Origin: Mucilaginibacter aquariorum
GTDB lineage: Bacteria > Bacteroidota > Bacteroidia > Sphingobacteriales > Sphingobacteriaceae
NCBI RefSeq assembly: GCF_024498135.1
Contig: NZ_JANHOH010000005.1
Location: 186,001-250,000, forward strand
Direction of reading: 5' to 3'
DNA length: 64,000 nucleotides
This document shows, piece by piece, positions 36,380 through 45,562 of this stretch (position 1 is the first letter of the stretch; every line of letters begins with the position of its first letter). The position numbers were made by a program, and so were the translations under genes. The notes under the pieces were generated by a model. That model did no database searches, had not been told where the DNA came from, and saw nothing but the letters and a program-made list of their open reading frames with translations.

Positions 36380-36698
36380 ATAGTTATTAGTAATATCTTG
36401 ATTTCCAGCCTTCACGAACACTGTTTTTGAGCTCGCTACGGAACATCGAATATTCTAAAAAAAAGCGGATTAAAAAATAATATTTGAACTTTTTTTATAA
36501 ATATATTTACAAAAAAACGGCCTATTTATTGCGGATATTAAAGTTATTAACATTATATTTCGCATGCAGGCGGTGTTTTTATGCACCAGTTTTGTTGTAT
36601 GGCGCTTTTAAAAGTTCAAACATTGTTTTAATCAATTTTGTGGATTAATTTTCGGCGGAAAAGTCCTTTAAGTTATTAACTGTAGCGACAAATTATCG
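36380..36698. other. AT-rich region upstream of dnaA
   Basis: This 319-base gap between dnaA and the mutase gene is AT-rich, with A and T runs at about 36455-36525. One near-match to a DnaA box (TGTGGATTA at 36639-36647, one mismatch to TGTGGATAA) is visible. It must contain the dnaA promoter. Box number is too low to call an origin. Confidence 0.45.
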
Positions 36699-38246
36699 TT
36701 AATGTTCACCAAAAATATTTCGCAGCGTATCGGCAATTTCACCCAGTGTTGCGTAGCATTCAACAGCTGTTAAAATGTAAGGCATAAGGTTGTCTTTTCC
36801 CCTTGCTGCATCTGCCAAATTTTGCAATGCCCGGTTTACTTCAACATTATTCCGTTCCTGTTTTAAACGTACAAGTTTATCCATTTGTTGCCTGCGGATA
36901 GCATCATCAACCCTAAAAACATTTTGGGCAACTTCTTCCTGTTGGGTAAACTTATTAACGCCAACCAGTACCTGGTCGCCACTTTCAATGTCGTTTTGAT
37001 ACTGGTAGGCAGCGGCGGCAATTTCCTGTTGTATATAATCCTGCTCAATAGCTTTAACAGATCCGCCCATGGCATCTATCTTATCTATATATATTTGAGC
37101 GGCTGCTTCCAGTTCATCAGTTAAAGCCTCAATAAAATAGGAGCCTGCCAATGGGTCAACCGTATCGGTAACGCCACTTTCAAACGCAATTATCTGTTGG
37201 GTACGCAGGGCAATTTTGGCCGCGGCCTCGGTAGGCAACGACAAGGCCTCGTCGTATCCATTTGTATGAAGCGATTGTGTGCCGCCCAGCACAGCGGCAA
37301 GTGCCTGCATGCTTACCCGCACTATGTTGTTCATGGGTTGCTGGGCCGTTAGTGTAGAGCCCCCCGTTTGGGTGTGGAAACGCAGTTTTTGAGCGCCCGC
37401 ATCTGTAGCGCCCAGTTCTTTGGTGATATGTGCCCACATACGGCGCGCGGCACGAAACTTGGCTATCTCCTCAAAAAAGTTATTATGGCAGTTAAAAAAG
37501 AAGGAAAGGCGTTTGGCAAATATGTTTATATCCAACCCTTTTTCTAATGCGGCTTTTAAATAAGTTTTACCATTGGCCAAAGTAAAGGCCAGTTCCTGCA
37601 CAGCGGTTGAACCTGCTTCGCGGATGTGATAGCCGGATATAGATATAGTGTTCCACTTGGGCACTTCCTTGCTGCAATATTCAAAAATGTCGGTTATCAG
37701 GCGCATGGATGGCGTGGGCGGATAAATATAGGTACCCCTTGCCGCGTACTCCTTTAATATGTCGTTTTGTATAGTGCCCGAGATCTGCTTAAGATCCGCC
37801 CCTTGTTTTTTTGCTAACGCGATGTACATTGCTAATAATATAGCCGCAGTAGCGTTAATGGTCATAGAGGTGGTGATGTTCTTTAGCTCGATGCCGTCGA
37901 ATAGTATCTCAATATCCTTTAATGAATCTATAGCTACACCAACTTTACCAACTTCGCCTTCGGCAAGCTCATGGTCGCTGTCATACCCTATTTGTGTAGG
38001 CAGGTCAAATGCTACCGATAGACCCATGGTGCCCTGGCTTAATAAGTAGTGGTAACGTTTGTTTGATTCTTCGGCAGTTGAAAAACCTGCATACTGGCGC
38101 ATGGTCCAGGGTTTACCCCGGTACATATCTTTTTGGATACCGCGCGTATAGGGGAACCGCCCGGGCAGTTCATTCATGCCGGATGGTTCGGTGTAAACCT
38201 CCTTAAGCTCGATGCCCGAAATGGTTTTAAATTTTTTATCGGCCAT
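36699..38246 (-). CDS. B12-dependent acyl-CoA mutase large subunit (methylmalonyl-CoA mutase family)
   Basis: The 515-residue protein matches the substrate-binding barrel of methylmalonyl-CoA mutase: PGRFPYTRGIQ near residue 30, AFDLPTQIGYDSDH, the HIREAGSTAVQE region, and FHTQTGGSTLTAQQPMNN. The cobalamin-binding domain (DxHxxG motif) that ends fused mutases is missing. The enzyme therefore needs a separate small subunit, as in the split isobutyryl-/methylmalonyl-CoA mutases, and none is in the window. It interconverts branched and linear acyl-CoAs, probably methylmalonyl- and succinyl-CoA. It begins 5 bases after a small membrane protein gene. Confidence 0.9.
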   Translation of the reverse strand: MADKKFKTISGIELKEVYTEPSGMNELPGRFPYTRGIQKDMYRGKPWTMRQYAGFSTAEESNKRYHYLLSQGTMGLSVAFDLPTQIGYDSDHELAEGEVGKVGVAIDSLKDIEILFDGIELKNITTSMTINATAAILLAMYIALAKKQGADLKQISGTIQNDILKEYAARGTYIYPPTPSMRLITDIFEYCSKEVPKWNTISISGYHIREAGSTAVQELAFTLANGKTYLKAALEKGLDINIFAKRLSFFFNCHNNFFEEIAKFRAARRMWAHITKELGATDAGAQKLRFHTQTGGSTLTAQQPMNNIVRVSMQALAAVLGGTQSLHTNGYDEALSLPTEAAAKIALRTQQIIAFESGVTDTVDPLAGSYFIEALTDELEAAAQIYIDKIDAMGGSVKAIEQDYIQQEIAAAAYQYQNDIESGDQVLVGVNKFTQQEEVAQNVFRVDDAIRRQQMDKLVRLKQERNNVEVNRALQNLADAARGKDNLMPYILTAVECYATLGEIADTLRNIFGEH

Positions 38247-38251
38247 AATGC

Positions 38252-38782
38252 TTAAAATATGTGTTCAAGATCTTTACGTACCAGGTTGGTTGCTATATCG
38301 TACGGGTCTTCTTCCAGTTTACTTAAATGTGTTAACAGCACCCTGCCAAAATCAAGGCCCGTAGCATTTTCGGGCATAGCCTTTATAGCATTATTAACCA
38401 GGTTTATGGTATCATCTTTTGTACGCTTTACAACGGCCCAGGCCTGGCTGCTTACATAAATTTGCTGGGTAACATTGTGTTGATATTCGGTGCGTACTTC
38501 AGTTATTATAATACTATGCAGTTCGGCAGCCGAGTAGCCGTTACCGTTTAAACGGATGAGCAGGTTGGATGGGTTTATTCTGTCTATAAATAATATTAAA
38601 CGCTCATACGCCTGTAAACGAAGTGGCAACGTTTGGCCGCTGATAGCCTTTTTAAGTTCGAGCGCCTGTAAGTTCTGGCCTTTATCCAGATAGGGTTTAA
38701 ACAGATAAAACGCTATATATATAATGCCAATGCCGGCAACGGTGTATTTTAAAATATCGAGCAGATAATTATATAGTATCAT
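38252..38782 (-). CDS. Small membrane-anchored protein upstream of the mutase gene
   Basis: The 176-residue product has one membrane segment (about residues 8-28) and a cytoplasmic helical domain. Notable parts are LPLRLQAYERLILFIDRINP, LIRLNG and a TEYQHNVTQQIYVSSQAW segment. It is close to a family of unknown function found widely in Bacteroidota. The gene ends 5 bases before the mutase start, so they share a transcript. Whether the protein has any role in mutase function is unknown. Confidence 0.75.
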   Translation of the reverse strand: MILYNYLLDILKYTVAGIGIIYIAFYLFKPYLDKGQNLQALELKKAISGQTLPLRLQAYERLILFIDRINPSNLLIRLNGNGYSAAELHSIIITEVRTEYQHNVTQQIYVSSQAWAVVKRTKDDTINLVNNAIKAMPENATGLDFGRVLLTHLSKLEEDPYDIATNLVRKDLEHIF

Positions 38783-38845
38783 TTTTGCTAATGTTAGGCA
38801 GAGGTCATAAATAAACCGGTCGCTGCAAAAATCCGCATTTTACCT

Positions 38846-38853
38846 TATATTTG
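38846..38853 (+). promoter_or_regulatory. Promoter -7 element of the IscA-type gene
   Basis: TATATTTG matches TAnnTTTG and lies 21 bases before the ATG at 38874. Confidence 0.6.
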
Positions 38854-38873
38854 TATAGTTAATTAAAAATAAG

Positions 38874-39227
38874 ATGAGCGCGATTGTTGATACCCTAACT
38901 GCACCAGTAACATTTACACCCGGTGCCGTAAAAGAACTTTTTAAATTAAAAGACCAGCAAGAACTGAGCGATGATTTTGGTTTGCGTATTGGCGTTGAAG
39001 GTGGCGGTTGTTCTGGTATGAGCTACGTATTGGGCTTTGACCAAAAGAAGGATGGTGACCAGGAATTTTTGATAGACGGTATTAAAACCTATATGCACAA
39101 AGCACATGGCCTGTATCTTGCCGGTATGCAGATTGATTTCCAGGACGGACTGAATGCACGCGGGTTTACTTTTAACAACCCTAATGCTGCAAGTACCTGC
39201 GGTTGCGGTACCTCGTTTTCGGTATAA
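38874..39227 (+). CDS. HesB/IscA-type iron-sulfur cluster assembly protein
   Basis: The 117-residue protein matches the A-type carrier family, which accepts Fe-S clusters or iron and hands them to target proteins. The three conserved cysteines are visible: one in GGGCSGMSYV and two in the C-terminal STCGCGTSF. It stands alone with its own promoter and terminator, away from any suf or isc operon. It may be SufA/IscA/ErpA-like; the exact subtype cannot be read. Confidence 0.93.
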   Translation: MSAIVDTLTAPVTFTPGAVKELFKLKDQQELSDDFGLRIGVEGGGCSGMSYVLGFDQKKDGDQEFLIDGIKTYMHKAHGLYLAGMQIDFQDGLNARGFTFNNPNAASTCGCGTSFSV

Positions 39228-39256
39228 AAATTAGATAGAACACTTTTTAGATATTG

Positions 39257-39287
39257 AAAGGGCCCCTTATGCAAGGGGCTTTTTTTT
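39257..39287 (+). terminator. Intrinsic terminator after the IscA-type gene
   Basis: A GCCCCTT / AAGGGGC stem, extended outward by G-U and A-T pairs, is followed by eight T. Confidence 0.88.
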
Positions 39288-39304
39288 GCATTTTTATATC
39301 CTGA

Positions 39305-40090
39305 TCAATTAGGTGGAATGGGATTGCTCACTATTTTCCACAAGCCATTTTGCGTAAATCTGAAATCGTAAATTACAACACCCTTATAGTAAATATAACA
39401 GAAGGTTTTTGGTTGTAAACAATCCATCGATAAGGTTACCCTATCGCCAGGCAGTATTGCATGGTTATACACGTAATAGAAGGGGCTTTGCCCCGCTAAT
39501 CCAAATTTATAATCAACTATCTTGTGGATGGATAGTGGGGCATCCGGGCGTACAGCATTGGTAATGTAAGTGAAAATGCTATTAATAGAATCACTCTTTA
39601 CCCATACCCTAAAATTAGCAGCAGTATCTGCCGTTTTCATTTTAGTATGCTTGTAATAATATATTTGCTTAGCATTTGGTATGCCGTTGGCAGGTACAGT
39701 ATCGGTTAGCTCAAGGGTGGTATCATTTAAGGTTTGTATCCTGAAACTATTACCGGGGCCGAAGTCCAGATAGTTTAATCCATTTTTTTTATGAATAAGA
39801 TAGGTGCTGGTATTAGTGATCTGTACACTTGCGTGCTCTTTGAAGGTATTGTTGCCATCAAATTCAAATGCCGAAGCATGGCCTATATAAAAATTGGGTA
39901 CTAAAACTGTTCCTGTGTTATCAACTACTTTTGATTGTAAGGTGGGGTACAACCATTTGCCGGTAATTTTTTTGTTTAGTTCGGCAATTTCATCAACCGG
40001 GGGCTTATTGTCATCTGGCTTAACCTTACCTTTTTTACATCCCGCGGCAATTAGGGCAACTGCTATTAAAACGTATATAAAACTTTTCAT
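39305..40090 (-). CDS. Lipoprotein of unknown function
   Basis: The 261-residue product has a lipoprotein signal (hydrophobic stretch, lipobox AAGC followed by Lys-Lys). A Pro/Asp-rich linker leads to a lipocalin-like segment (KKITGKWLYPTL, later FEFDGNNTF and LNDTTLELTD) that is common in small Bacteroidota lipoproteins. The C-terminal half is beta-rich with several aromatic residues. The ATG at 40090 starts the lipoprotein signal. The longer frame from 40324 runs through the promoter region and is not used. Confidence 0.72.
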   Translation of the reverse strand: MKSFIYVLIAVALIAAGCKKGKVKPDDNKPPVDEIAELNKKITGKWLYPTLQSKVVDNTGTVLVPNFYIGHASAFEFDGNNTFKEHASVQITNTSTYLIHKKNGLNYLDFGPGNSFRIQTLNDTTLELTDTVPANGIPNAKQIYYYKHTKMKTADTAANFRVWVKSDSINSIFTYITNAVRPDAPLSIHKIVDYKFGLAGQSPFYYVYNHAILPGDRVTLSMDCLQPKTFCYIYYKGVVIYDFRFTQNGLWKIVSNPIPPN

Positions 40091-40231
40091 CCCTTTTGAA
40101 TTAGATATCTGAAGTATTATTGATGTAGAGCAGTCTTTTGCTCTTGTTGTAATAGCTATTAAGCACTTAATTAGGGGAGGCCCTGCAATAAAGCAATATA
40201 AAAAATAAAAAGAATAATGTAAATAACCCGC

Positions 40232-40239
40232 AAATTTAA
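40232..40239 (-). promoter_or_regulatory. Possible promoter -7 element of the lipoprotein gene
   Basis: TAAATTTG on the minus strand matches TAnnTTTG. It lies 142 bases before the ATG at 40090, so the leader would be long. Confidence 0.4.
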
Positions 40240-40351
40240 TATGAATTGGAGTAGCTATGTTTTTATACGATGATAAAATAAATTGACTTAGCGGGTGTAA
40301 CAAATAGTAACGCGTTTTAGTCATACCGTCAAGTTTTTTTATATTTATGGC

Positions 40352-41590
40352 ATGCCGGTAAAAACCACCTATAAAGAGAATATATCTATTGCGTTACAAT
40401 CTATTAGTGGTAATAGGTTGCGTACCTCGCTTACCGCTTTAATTATTGCCATAGGAATTATGGCGCTGGTGGGTATTTTAACAGCAATTGAAGGGATCAA
40501 GCAGTTCACAAACGATGCATTCGCGGGTTTGGGCGCAAACTCTTTTACTATTCAAAACCGTGGTAGCGGCCTTAACTTTGGTAATGGCGGGCACCGTAAA
40601 ATATACCCGGCCATTAGTTATGACCAGGCAGAGCGGTTTGCGAAGCTTTACAAATTGCCGGCGCGCATTAGTATAGATCTTAGCGTAACAGGTACTGCTA
40701 TAGCCAAATATAATAGTATTAAAACCAATCCTAATATTTCGGTAACGGGTAGTAACGAAAACTACCTGGCAATAAAAGGGCATAAGTTGGCCCTGGGCCG
40801 TAATTTTTCGGCGTCCGAATTAGAACATGGGGCCAACGTTGTTATAATTGGCGATGAGTTAAAATTAAAGCTGTTTAAGAACGAAGACCCTATTAATAAG
40901 TCGATACTGTTAGGTAGCAGTAAATTCAGGATAATTGGTGTTGTGGCGCCCAAGGGGAGTAATAGCTTTGGCGGCGATAAGTTTTGTATCATACCGGTGC
41001 AAAAGGCCAGGCAAATTGCAGCAACTTCAAAGCCATCTTTTGGGGTTACTGTAAATGTTAACAGCCCTGATGTACTTGATGCCAGCATTGGCGAGGCCAC
41101 CTCATTGATGAGGAATATCCGTGGTATCCGGATTGGACAGAACGAAAATTTTGAATTTTCAAGAAGCGATGCTATTCAACAGCAACTATCCGGGCAATTG
41201 ACAGGCATAACTGTAGCCGGTTTTGCCATTGGTGCTATAACCCTTATTGGTGCTGCTATTGGCTTAATGAATATTATGCTGGTATCGGTAACAGAACGTA
41301 CCCGAGAAATTGGCTTGCGCAAAGCTATTGGTGCAACGCCATCGGTAATACGTAAGCAGTTTTTAATTGAAGCTATTGTTATATGCCTGATAGGTGGTTT
41401 TGCCGGGATCATATTAGGCATGGCTATAGGTAACCTTATCGCCGTGCAAATTAGTGGCACATTTATAGTGCCATGGATATGGCTGTTTTCGGCAATAGGC
41501 TTGTGTACATTTATTGGCTTATCGTCAGGGTTTTATCCGGCTAAAAAAGCAGCCAAACTTGACCCGGTGGAGGCGTTGAGATACGAATAA
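40352..41590 (+). CDS. MacB/FtsX-type ABC transporter permease
   Basis: The 412-residue protein has the MacB layout. One membrane helix is near residues 22-42, then a large periplasmic domain (about 45-275), then three C-terminal membrane helices (about 285-400). The conserved text RTREIGLRKAIGATPSVIRKQFLIEA lies between the C-terminal helices. Such permeases work with an ATPase and often an outer-membrane exit duct to move lipoproteins, peptides or antibiotics, or to transmit signals. No ATPase gene is adjacent, so the partner is elsewhere. The ATG at 40352 is well placed. Confidence 0.9.
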   Translation: MPVKTTYKENISIALQSISGNRLRTSLTALIIAIGIMALVGILTAIEGIKQFTNDAFAGLGANSFTIQNRGSGLNFGNGGHRKIYPAISYDQAERFAKLYKLPARISIDLSVTGTAIAKYNSIKTNPNISVTGSNENYLAIKGHKLALGRNFSASELEHGANVVIIGDELKLKLFKNEDPINKSILLGSSKFRIIGVVAPKGSNSFGGDKFCIIPVQKARQIAATSKPSFGVTVNVNSPDVLDASIGEATSLMRNIRGIRIGQNENFEFSRSDAIQQQLSGQLTGITVAGFAIGAITLIGAAIGLMNIMLVSVTERTREIGLRKAIGATPSVIRKQFLIEAIVICLIGGFAGIILGMAIGNLIAVQISGTFIVPWIWLFSAIGLCTFIGLSSGFYPAKKAAKLDPVEALRYE

Positions 41591-41592
41591 GG

Positions 41593-41669
41593 GATGTGCA
41601 GATATGCGAATGTGCAGATGTGCAAATTCCTATCATCTGCATATCTGCACATCTGAAATTTGCACATCT
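41593..41669. repeat. Interlocked inverted repeats after the ABC permease gene
   Basis: A 15-base arm (41593-41607) pairs with 41639-41653, and a 13-base arm (41616-41628) pairs with 41657-41669. Both are perfect. The order A-B-A'-B' means the two stems interlock, so they are mutually exclusive or form a pseudoknot. The units are all variants of AGATGTGCA and GATATGC. It lies between the convergent permease and phosphatase genes and may act in termination. Confidence 0.7.
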
Positions 41670-41670
41670 T

Positions 41671-42408
41671 CTATAGCATTACATTCTTTAACGGATAATC
41701 AAATAGTAATTTTTCCAGATAAGGCATGGTTAAGGCATTTTCAAAAGCCGCGGCATGGCGTGGGTGGTGCATATCGCTTGATATAAAATCAACCATCTCG
41801 TTATCTATCATTTCTTCCGCAATTTTTTTGGCCTGCTTACCATAATAACCGGTTAACGAAATTGTATTTAATTGCAGATCGCAGCCCCAGTTACGGATGG
41901 TTTTTAACTGCTCAATGTTCATATAACCATATCTTTCGGGGTGTGCCAATATTGGTTTATAGCCCGAGTCATGCAACTTTTGTATAGTGTGTATAACATT
42001 AGGTGGCTGGTTGATGAACGAGATCTCAAACAACACGTAGTTATCGCCCATTGTAAAAACCTTACGGTCTTCAATGCGTTTTTCAAAAGTTTCATCAAGA
42101 TAGTGCTCTGCCGCTGCAGAGATATCTATGTCTATTTTTTGATTTTCCAATTCAGCTTTAAGAATAGCAAGCGCGTTGCCTATGCTTTCGGCATCATTTC
42201 GGTAATAATCTATCATTACGTGCGGGGTAGCAATTATTTTTTTAATACCCAGCGCCATCATTTTCTTTATCAGGAATATAGATTCTTCAACATTTTGTGC
42301 CCCATCATCAATACCGGGCAAAACGTGCGAGTGCATATCTGTAACAACTGTGCTGTAATCAAAGCTCACAGTTTTTTTATTTTCTCTCTTCTTAAATAAT
42401 CCGAACAT
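41671..42408 (-). CDS. PHP-type protein tyrosine phosphatase (CpsB/YwqE family)
   Basis: The 245-residue protein belongs to the polymerase-histidinol phosphatase fold tyrosine phosphatases that regulate capsule and exopolysaccharide assembly. Metal ligands are visible in TDMHSHVLPGIDDG (about residues 23-36), in ATPHV, in an EHYLDE segment, in LAHPERY and in the C-terminal SSDMHH. It is the last gene of the nucleotide-sugar operon, 3 bases after rmlB, so it probably acts on the tyrosine kinase or glycosyl enzymes of surface-polysaccharide synthesis. Confidence 0.92.
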   Translation of the reverse strand: MFGLFKKRENKKTVSFDYSTVVTDMHSHVLPGIDDGAQNVEESIFLIKKMMALGIKKIIATPHVMIDYYRNDAESIGNALAILKAELENQKIDIDISAAAEHYLDETFEKRIEDRKVFTMGDNYVLFEISFINQPPNVIHTIQKLHDSGYKPILAHPERYGYMNIEQLKTIRNWGCDLQLNTISLTGYYGKQAKKIAEEMIDNEMVDFISSDMHHPRHAAAFENALTMPYLEKLLFDYPLKNVML

Positions 42409-42411
42409 TTC

Positions 42412-43464
42412 TTAGCGATTGGTATATTGGCCATCATAATAGTCCTGGTAATGGCCGGTTGTAACATCATTCAGCCATTGCTCGTTAGCAAGATACCAGT
42501 CAACCGTTTTTTCCAGGCCTTCTTCAAAGGTAATAGATGGTTCCCAACCCAGCTCATTTTTTAGTTTGGTAGCATCTATGGCGTATCTTAGATCGTGGCC
42601 GGCCCTGTCTGTTACATAGGTTATCAATTTTGCCGATTCACCTTCCTTGCGTCCCAGTTTTTTATCCAGTATTGTACATAACAACTTAATCAGGTCGATG
42701 TTTTTCCACTCGTTGTGGCCGCCAATGTTGTAGGTAGTACCGGCCTTAGCTTTGTGGAATATAACATCAATAGCCCTTGCATGGTCTTCTACCCAAAGCC
42801 AGTCGCGCACGTTCTCGCCTTTGCCGTAAACGGGTACTGCTTTGCCTTGTTTAATATTATTTATAGCAAGAGGGATCAGTTTTTCGGGGAAGTGGTAGGA
42901 CCCATAATTGTTTGAGCAATTAGAAATAACGGTACCCAAACCATACGTATCAAAGTAAGCCCTTACAAAATGATCTGAACTTGCTTTAGAGGCCGAGTAG
43001 GGTGAATGCGGATCATAAGCGGTATGCTCGGTAAACATATCTGTATCGCCTAAAGAACCATACACTTCATCGGTTGATACATGATAGAAACGTTTTTTAT
43101 CGTACTGGCCTTTCCATAGGTTTTTGGCGGCGTTTAATAAATTAACGGTGCCCACTACGTTGGTCATTACAAACTCCAGCGGGTTAGTAATAGAGCGGTC
43201 AACGTGCGATTCTGCAGCCAGGTGTATTATTGCATCGGGCTGTTCCGTCTCAAATAGGTTGTTTATAAAATCCAGATCAACAATATCGCCTTTTACAAAG
43301 CGATAGTTAGATTCATTCTCAATATCTTTAAGATTGGCCAGGTTACCTGCGTAAGTAAGTTTATCCAGGTTAATAATGGTATAATCGGGATAGTTTTTTA
43401 CAAAACGGCGCACCACGTGCGACCCAATAAAGCCGGCACCACCTGTAATAATTATCTTTTTCAT
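42412..43464 (-). CDS. rmlB: dTDP-glucose 4,6-dehydratase
   Basis: The 350-residue extended SDR converts dTDP-glucose to dTDP-4-keto-6-deoxyglucose, the entry to dTDP-rhamnose and related 6-deoxy sugars. The NAD motif GGAGFIGSH is at the start, the catalytic STDEVYG and YSASKASSDH are present, and YNIGGHNEW follows. The rest of the rhamnose pathway (rmlA, C, D) is not in the window. The ATG at 43464 gives MKKIIITGG. The longer frame from 43518 overlaps the end of galE and is not used. The spacing of 14 bases to galE and 3 to the phosphatase gene supports one operon. Confidence 0.94.
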   Translation of the reverse strand: MKKIIITGGAGFIGSHVVRRFVKNYPDYTIINLDKLTYAGNLANLKDIENESNYRFVKGDIVDLDFINNLFETEQPDAIIHLAAESHVDRSITNPLEFVMTNVVGTVNLLNAAKNLWKGQYDKKRFYHVSTDEVYGSLGDTDMFTEHTAYDPHSPYSASKASSDHFVRAYFDTYGLGTVISNCSNNYGSYHFPEKLIPLAINNIKQGKAVPVYGKGENVRDWLWVEDHARAIDVIFHKAKAGTTYNIGGHNEWKNIDLIKLLCTILDKKLGRKEGESAKLITYVTDRAGHDLRYAIDATKLKNELGWEPSITFEEGLEKTVDWYLANEQWLNDVTTGHYQDYYDGQYTNR

Positions 43465-43478
43465 GAGCAGGGGTTTAA

Positions 43479-44498
43479 TTATAACGGATTTTGGGCGATA
43501 TATTTTTCCCATTCCCATGCCGATGCCATCATTGTGTTGATGTCAAGATCGGCTTTCCAGTTTAATTTTTTTGTTGACTTGGTTACATCGCCCCAAACCT
43601 GTTCAACATCGCCATCACGGGCGGGGCCTATTTCGTAATTCAGCGTAACGCCTGTAACTTTTTCAAAAGCTTTTATCACTTCTAACACCGAACTGCCGGT
43701 ACCGGTACCTATATTAAATACATCGTATCCGTTAAAGCTTTCTCTTTCCATTAATTTAATAGCCGCAACGTGCGCCTTGGCCAAATCAACCACGTGGATA
43801 TAGTCGCGGATGCAGCTGCCATCGGGGGTGTTGTAAGTATCGCCAAAAACGGTTATTTTTTCGCGCTTACCTATTGCAGTTTGCGTGATAAAGGGTACCA
43901 GGTTTTGCGGAACGCCATTGGGCAGCTCGCCAATTAAAGCGCTGTCATGAGCGCCTACCGGGTTAAAGTAGCGTAATGCTATCACTTTGTATTTAGTACC
44001 GGCTGCTACAACATCCTTCAATATTTCCTCGGCTATTTGCTTGGTATTGCCGTAAGGAGATTCGGCAGGTTTAACAGGTGCATCTTCGGTTACCGGCAAA
44101 ATATCGGGTTGCCCGTAAACCGTGCAGCTTGATGAGAAAACAAAGTTTAATGCCTTGCCATTATACGCGCCCAAAATATTTATAAGCGAGTAAAAATTAT
44201 TACGGTAATATTTAAGCGGTTGTTTTACCGATTCGCCAACCGCCTTTGATGCCGCAAAATGTATAATGCCGGCAATATCTGTTTCTTTTGCTGCGAAATC
44301 TTTAACAGCCTTTTCATTGCACAGGTCTATTTGGTAAAAATCTGGTTTATAACCAATGATCTTGGCCAGTTGGTCTAATATTTTAATGTTTGAGTTAGAT
44401 AGGTCATCAATAATTACCGGGTCGTAGCCGGCATTAACTAACTCAACTACTGTGTGCGAACCTATAAAACCTAACCCGCCTGTTACTAATATCTTCAT
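43479..44498 (-). CDS. galE: UDP-glucose 4-epimerase
   Basis: The 339-residue SDR interconverts UDP-glucose and UDP-galactose. Features are GGLGFIGSHTVVEL at the N-terminus, SSSCTVYG, the YGNTKQIAEE catalytic helix, LRYFNPVGAH, and RDYIHVVDLAKAH. The length matches bacterial GalE. The ATG at 44498 is chosen because it starts MKILVTGG, and the frame from 44525 adds only nine residues. It lies 77 bases after uxs and 14 before rmlB. Confidence 0.95.
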   Translation of the reverse strand: MKILVTGGLGFIGSHTVVELVNAGYDPVIIDDLSNSNIKILDQLAKIIGYKPDFYQIDLCNEKAVKDFAAKETDIAGIIHFAASKAVGESVKQPLKYYRNNFYSLINILGAYNGKALNFVFSSSCTVYGQPDILPVTEDAPVKPAESPYGNTKQIAEEILKDVVAAGTKYKVIALRYFNPVGAHDSALIGELPNGVPQNLVPFITQTAIGKREKITVFGDTYNTPDGSCIRDYIHVVDLAKAHVAAIKLMERESFNGYDVFNIGTGTGSSVLEVIKAFEKVTGVTLNYEIGPARDGDVEQVWGDVTKSTKKLNWKADLDINTMMASAWEWEKYIAQNPL

Positions 44499-44575
44499 GT
44501 AAACGATGTTAATTAAAAGAGACAATGCCCTTATGTCTACCTATATAGCAAACGCTTTACAGGTGCCGGATGTTA

Positions 44576-45562
44576 CTATTGCTTATTAAAGTAAGTAAAA
44601 TCCTTGTGTAATATTTCCTTCTCGGGCAGGGATTTAAAGTATTCGTATGTGATCTTTAAACCTTCGCTCCTGGGTACTTTTGGCTCCCATCCTAAAATAG
44701 CCCTGGCTTTGGTAATATCCGGCCTGCGCTGTTTTGGGTCATCAGTTGGTAGGGGCAGGCTTATCATTTCCTGATTGGTGCCGGTTAATTTTATTATCTC
44801 TTCGCCAAACTCACGTATGGTTATCTCATCCGGGTTACCAATATTCATTGGCTGTGCATAATCGCTGTGCAGCAAACGGTATATACCCTCTATCAGGTCA
44901 TCTACATAACAAAACGAGCGGGTTTGTGAGCCATCGCCAAACATGGTTAAGGGTTCGCCGCGTAATGCCTGACCAATAAATGCAGGTAAAACACGCCCGT
45001 CGTTTAGGCGCATGCGGGGGCCATAGGTGTTAAATATTCTTATAATACGGGTTTCTAAGCCGTGGAAAGTATGGTAAGCCATCGTAATAGCTTCCTGGAA
45101 ACGTTTTGCCTCATCATAAACCCCACGTGGGCCAACAGGGTTAACATTTCCCCAATACTCTTCGGGTTGTGGGTTAACGTTAGGGTCGCCGTATACTTCA
45201 GATGTAGATGCGATAAGCATCCTTGCACCTTTACTGCGTGCCAAGCCCAACAGGTTATGCGTACCTAATGAGCCTACCTTTAATGTTTGGATAGGGATCT
45301 TTAAATAATCGATAGGGCTTGCAGGCGATGCAAAGTGTAATATATAATGCAGATCGCCTGATACGTGCACAAACTTGGAAACATCGTGGTTATAAAACTC
45401 AAAGTTCTCCAGTTTAAACAAGTGCTCAATGTTACGCAGGTCGCCTGTTATCAGGTTATCCATACCAATAACATGGTAATCTTCTTTAATAAACCTATCG
45501 CATAAATGCGAGCCCAAGAAACCGGCTGCCCCGGTTATTAAAATACGTTTGCGTTCTGCCAT
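44576..45562 (-). CDS. uxs: UDP-glucuronate decarboxylase (UDP-xylose synthase)
   Basis: The 328-residue SDR converts UDP-glucuronate to UDP-xylose with NAD held in GAAGFLG (11-17). The family-specific HFASPASPIDY and STSEVYGDP segments are present, and the catalytic pair is Y149-x3-K153. Its substrate is made by ugd, whose stop codon overlaps its start by one base (TAATG on the minus strand). The two therefore give a direct two-step route from UDP-glucose to UDP-xylose, and the coupling suggests balanced output. Confidence 0.94.
   Translation of the reverse strand: MAERKRILITGAAGFLGSHLCDRFIKEDYHVIGMDNLITGDLRNIEHLFKLENFEFYNHDVSKFVHVSGDLHYILHFASPASPIDYLKIPIQTLKVGSLGTHNLLGLARSKGARMLIASTSEVYGDPNVNPQPEEYWGNVNPVGPRGVYDEAKRFQEAITMAYHTFHGLETRIIRIFNTYGPRMRLNDGRVLPAFIGQALRGEPLTMFGDGSQTRSFCYVDDLIEGIYRLLHSDYAQPMNIGNPDEITIREFGEEIIKLTGTNQEMISLPLPTDDPKQRRPDITKARAILGWEPKVPRSEGLKITYEYFKSLPEKEILHKDFTYFNKQ

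Noticed and set aside
36380..36698. Origin of replication next to dnaA
   Set aside because: Only one near-match to a DnaA box is visible. The AT-rich stretch can equally be the dnaA promoter. Origins in this phylum are often not beside dnaA.
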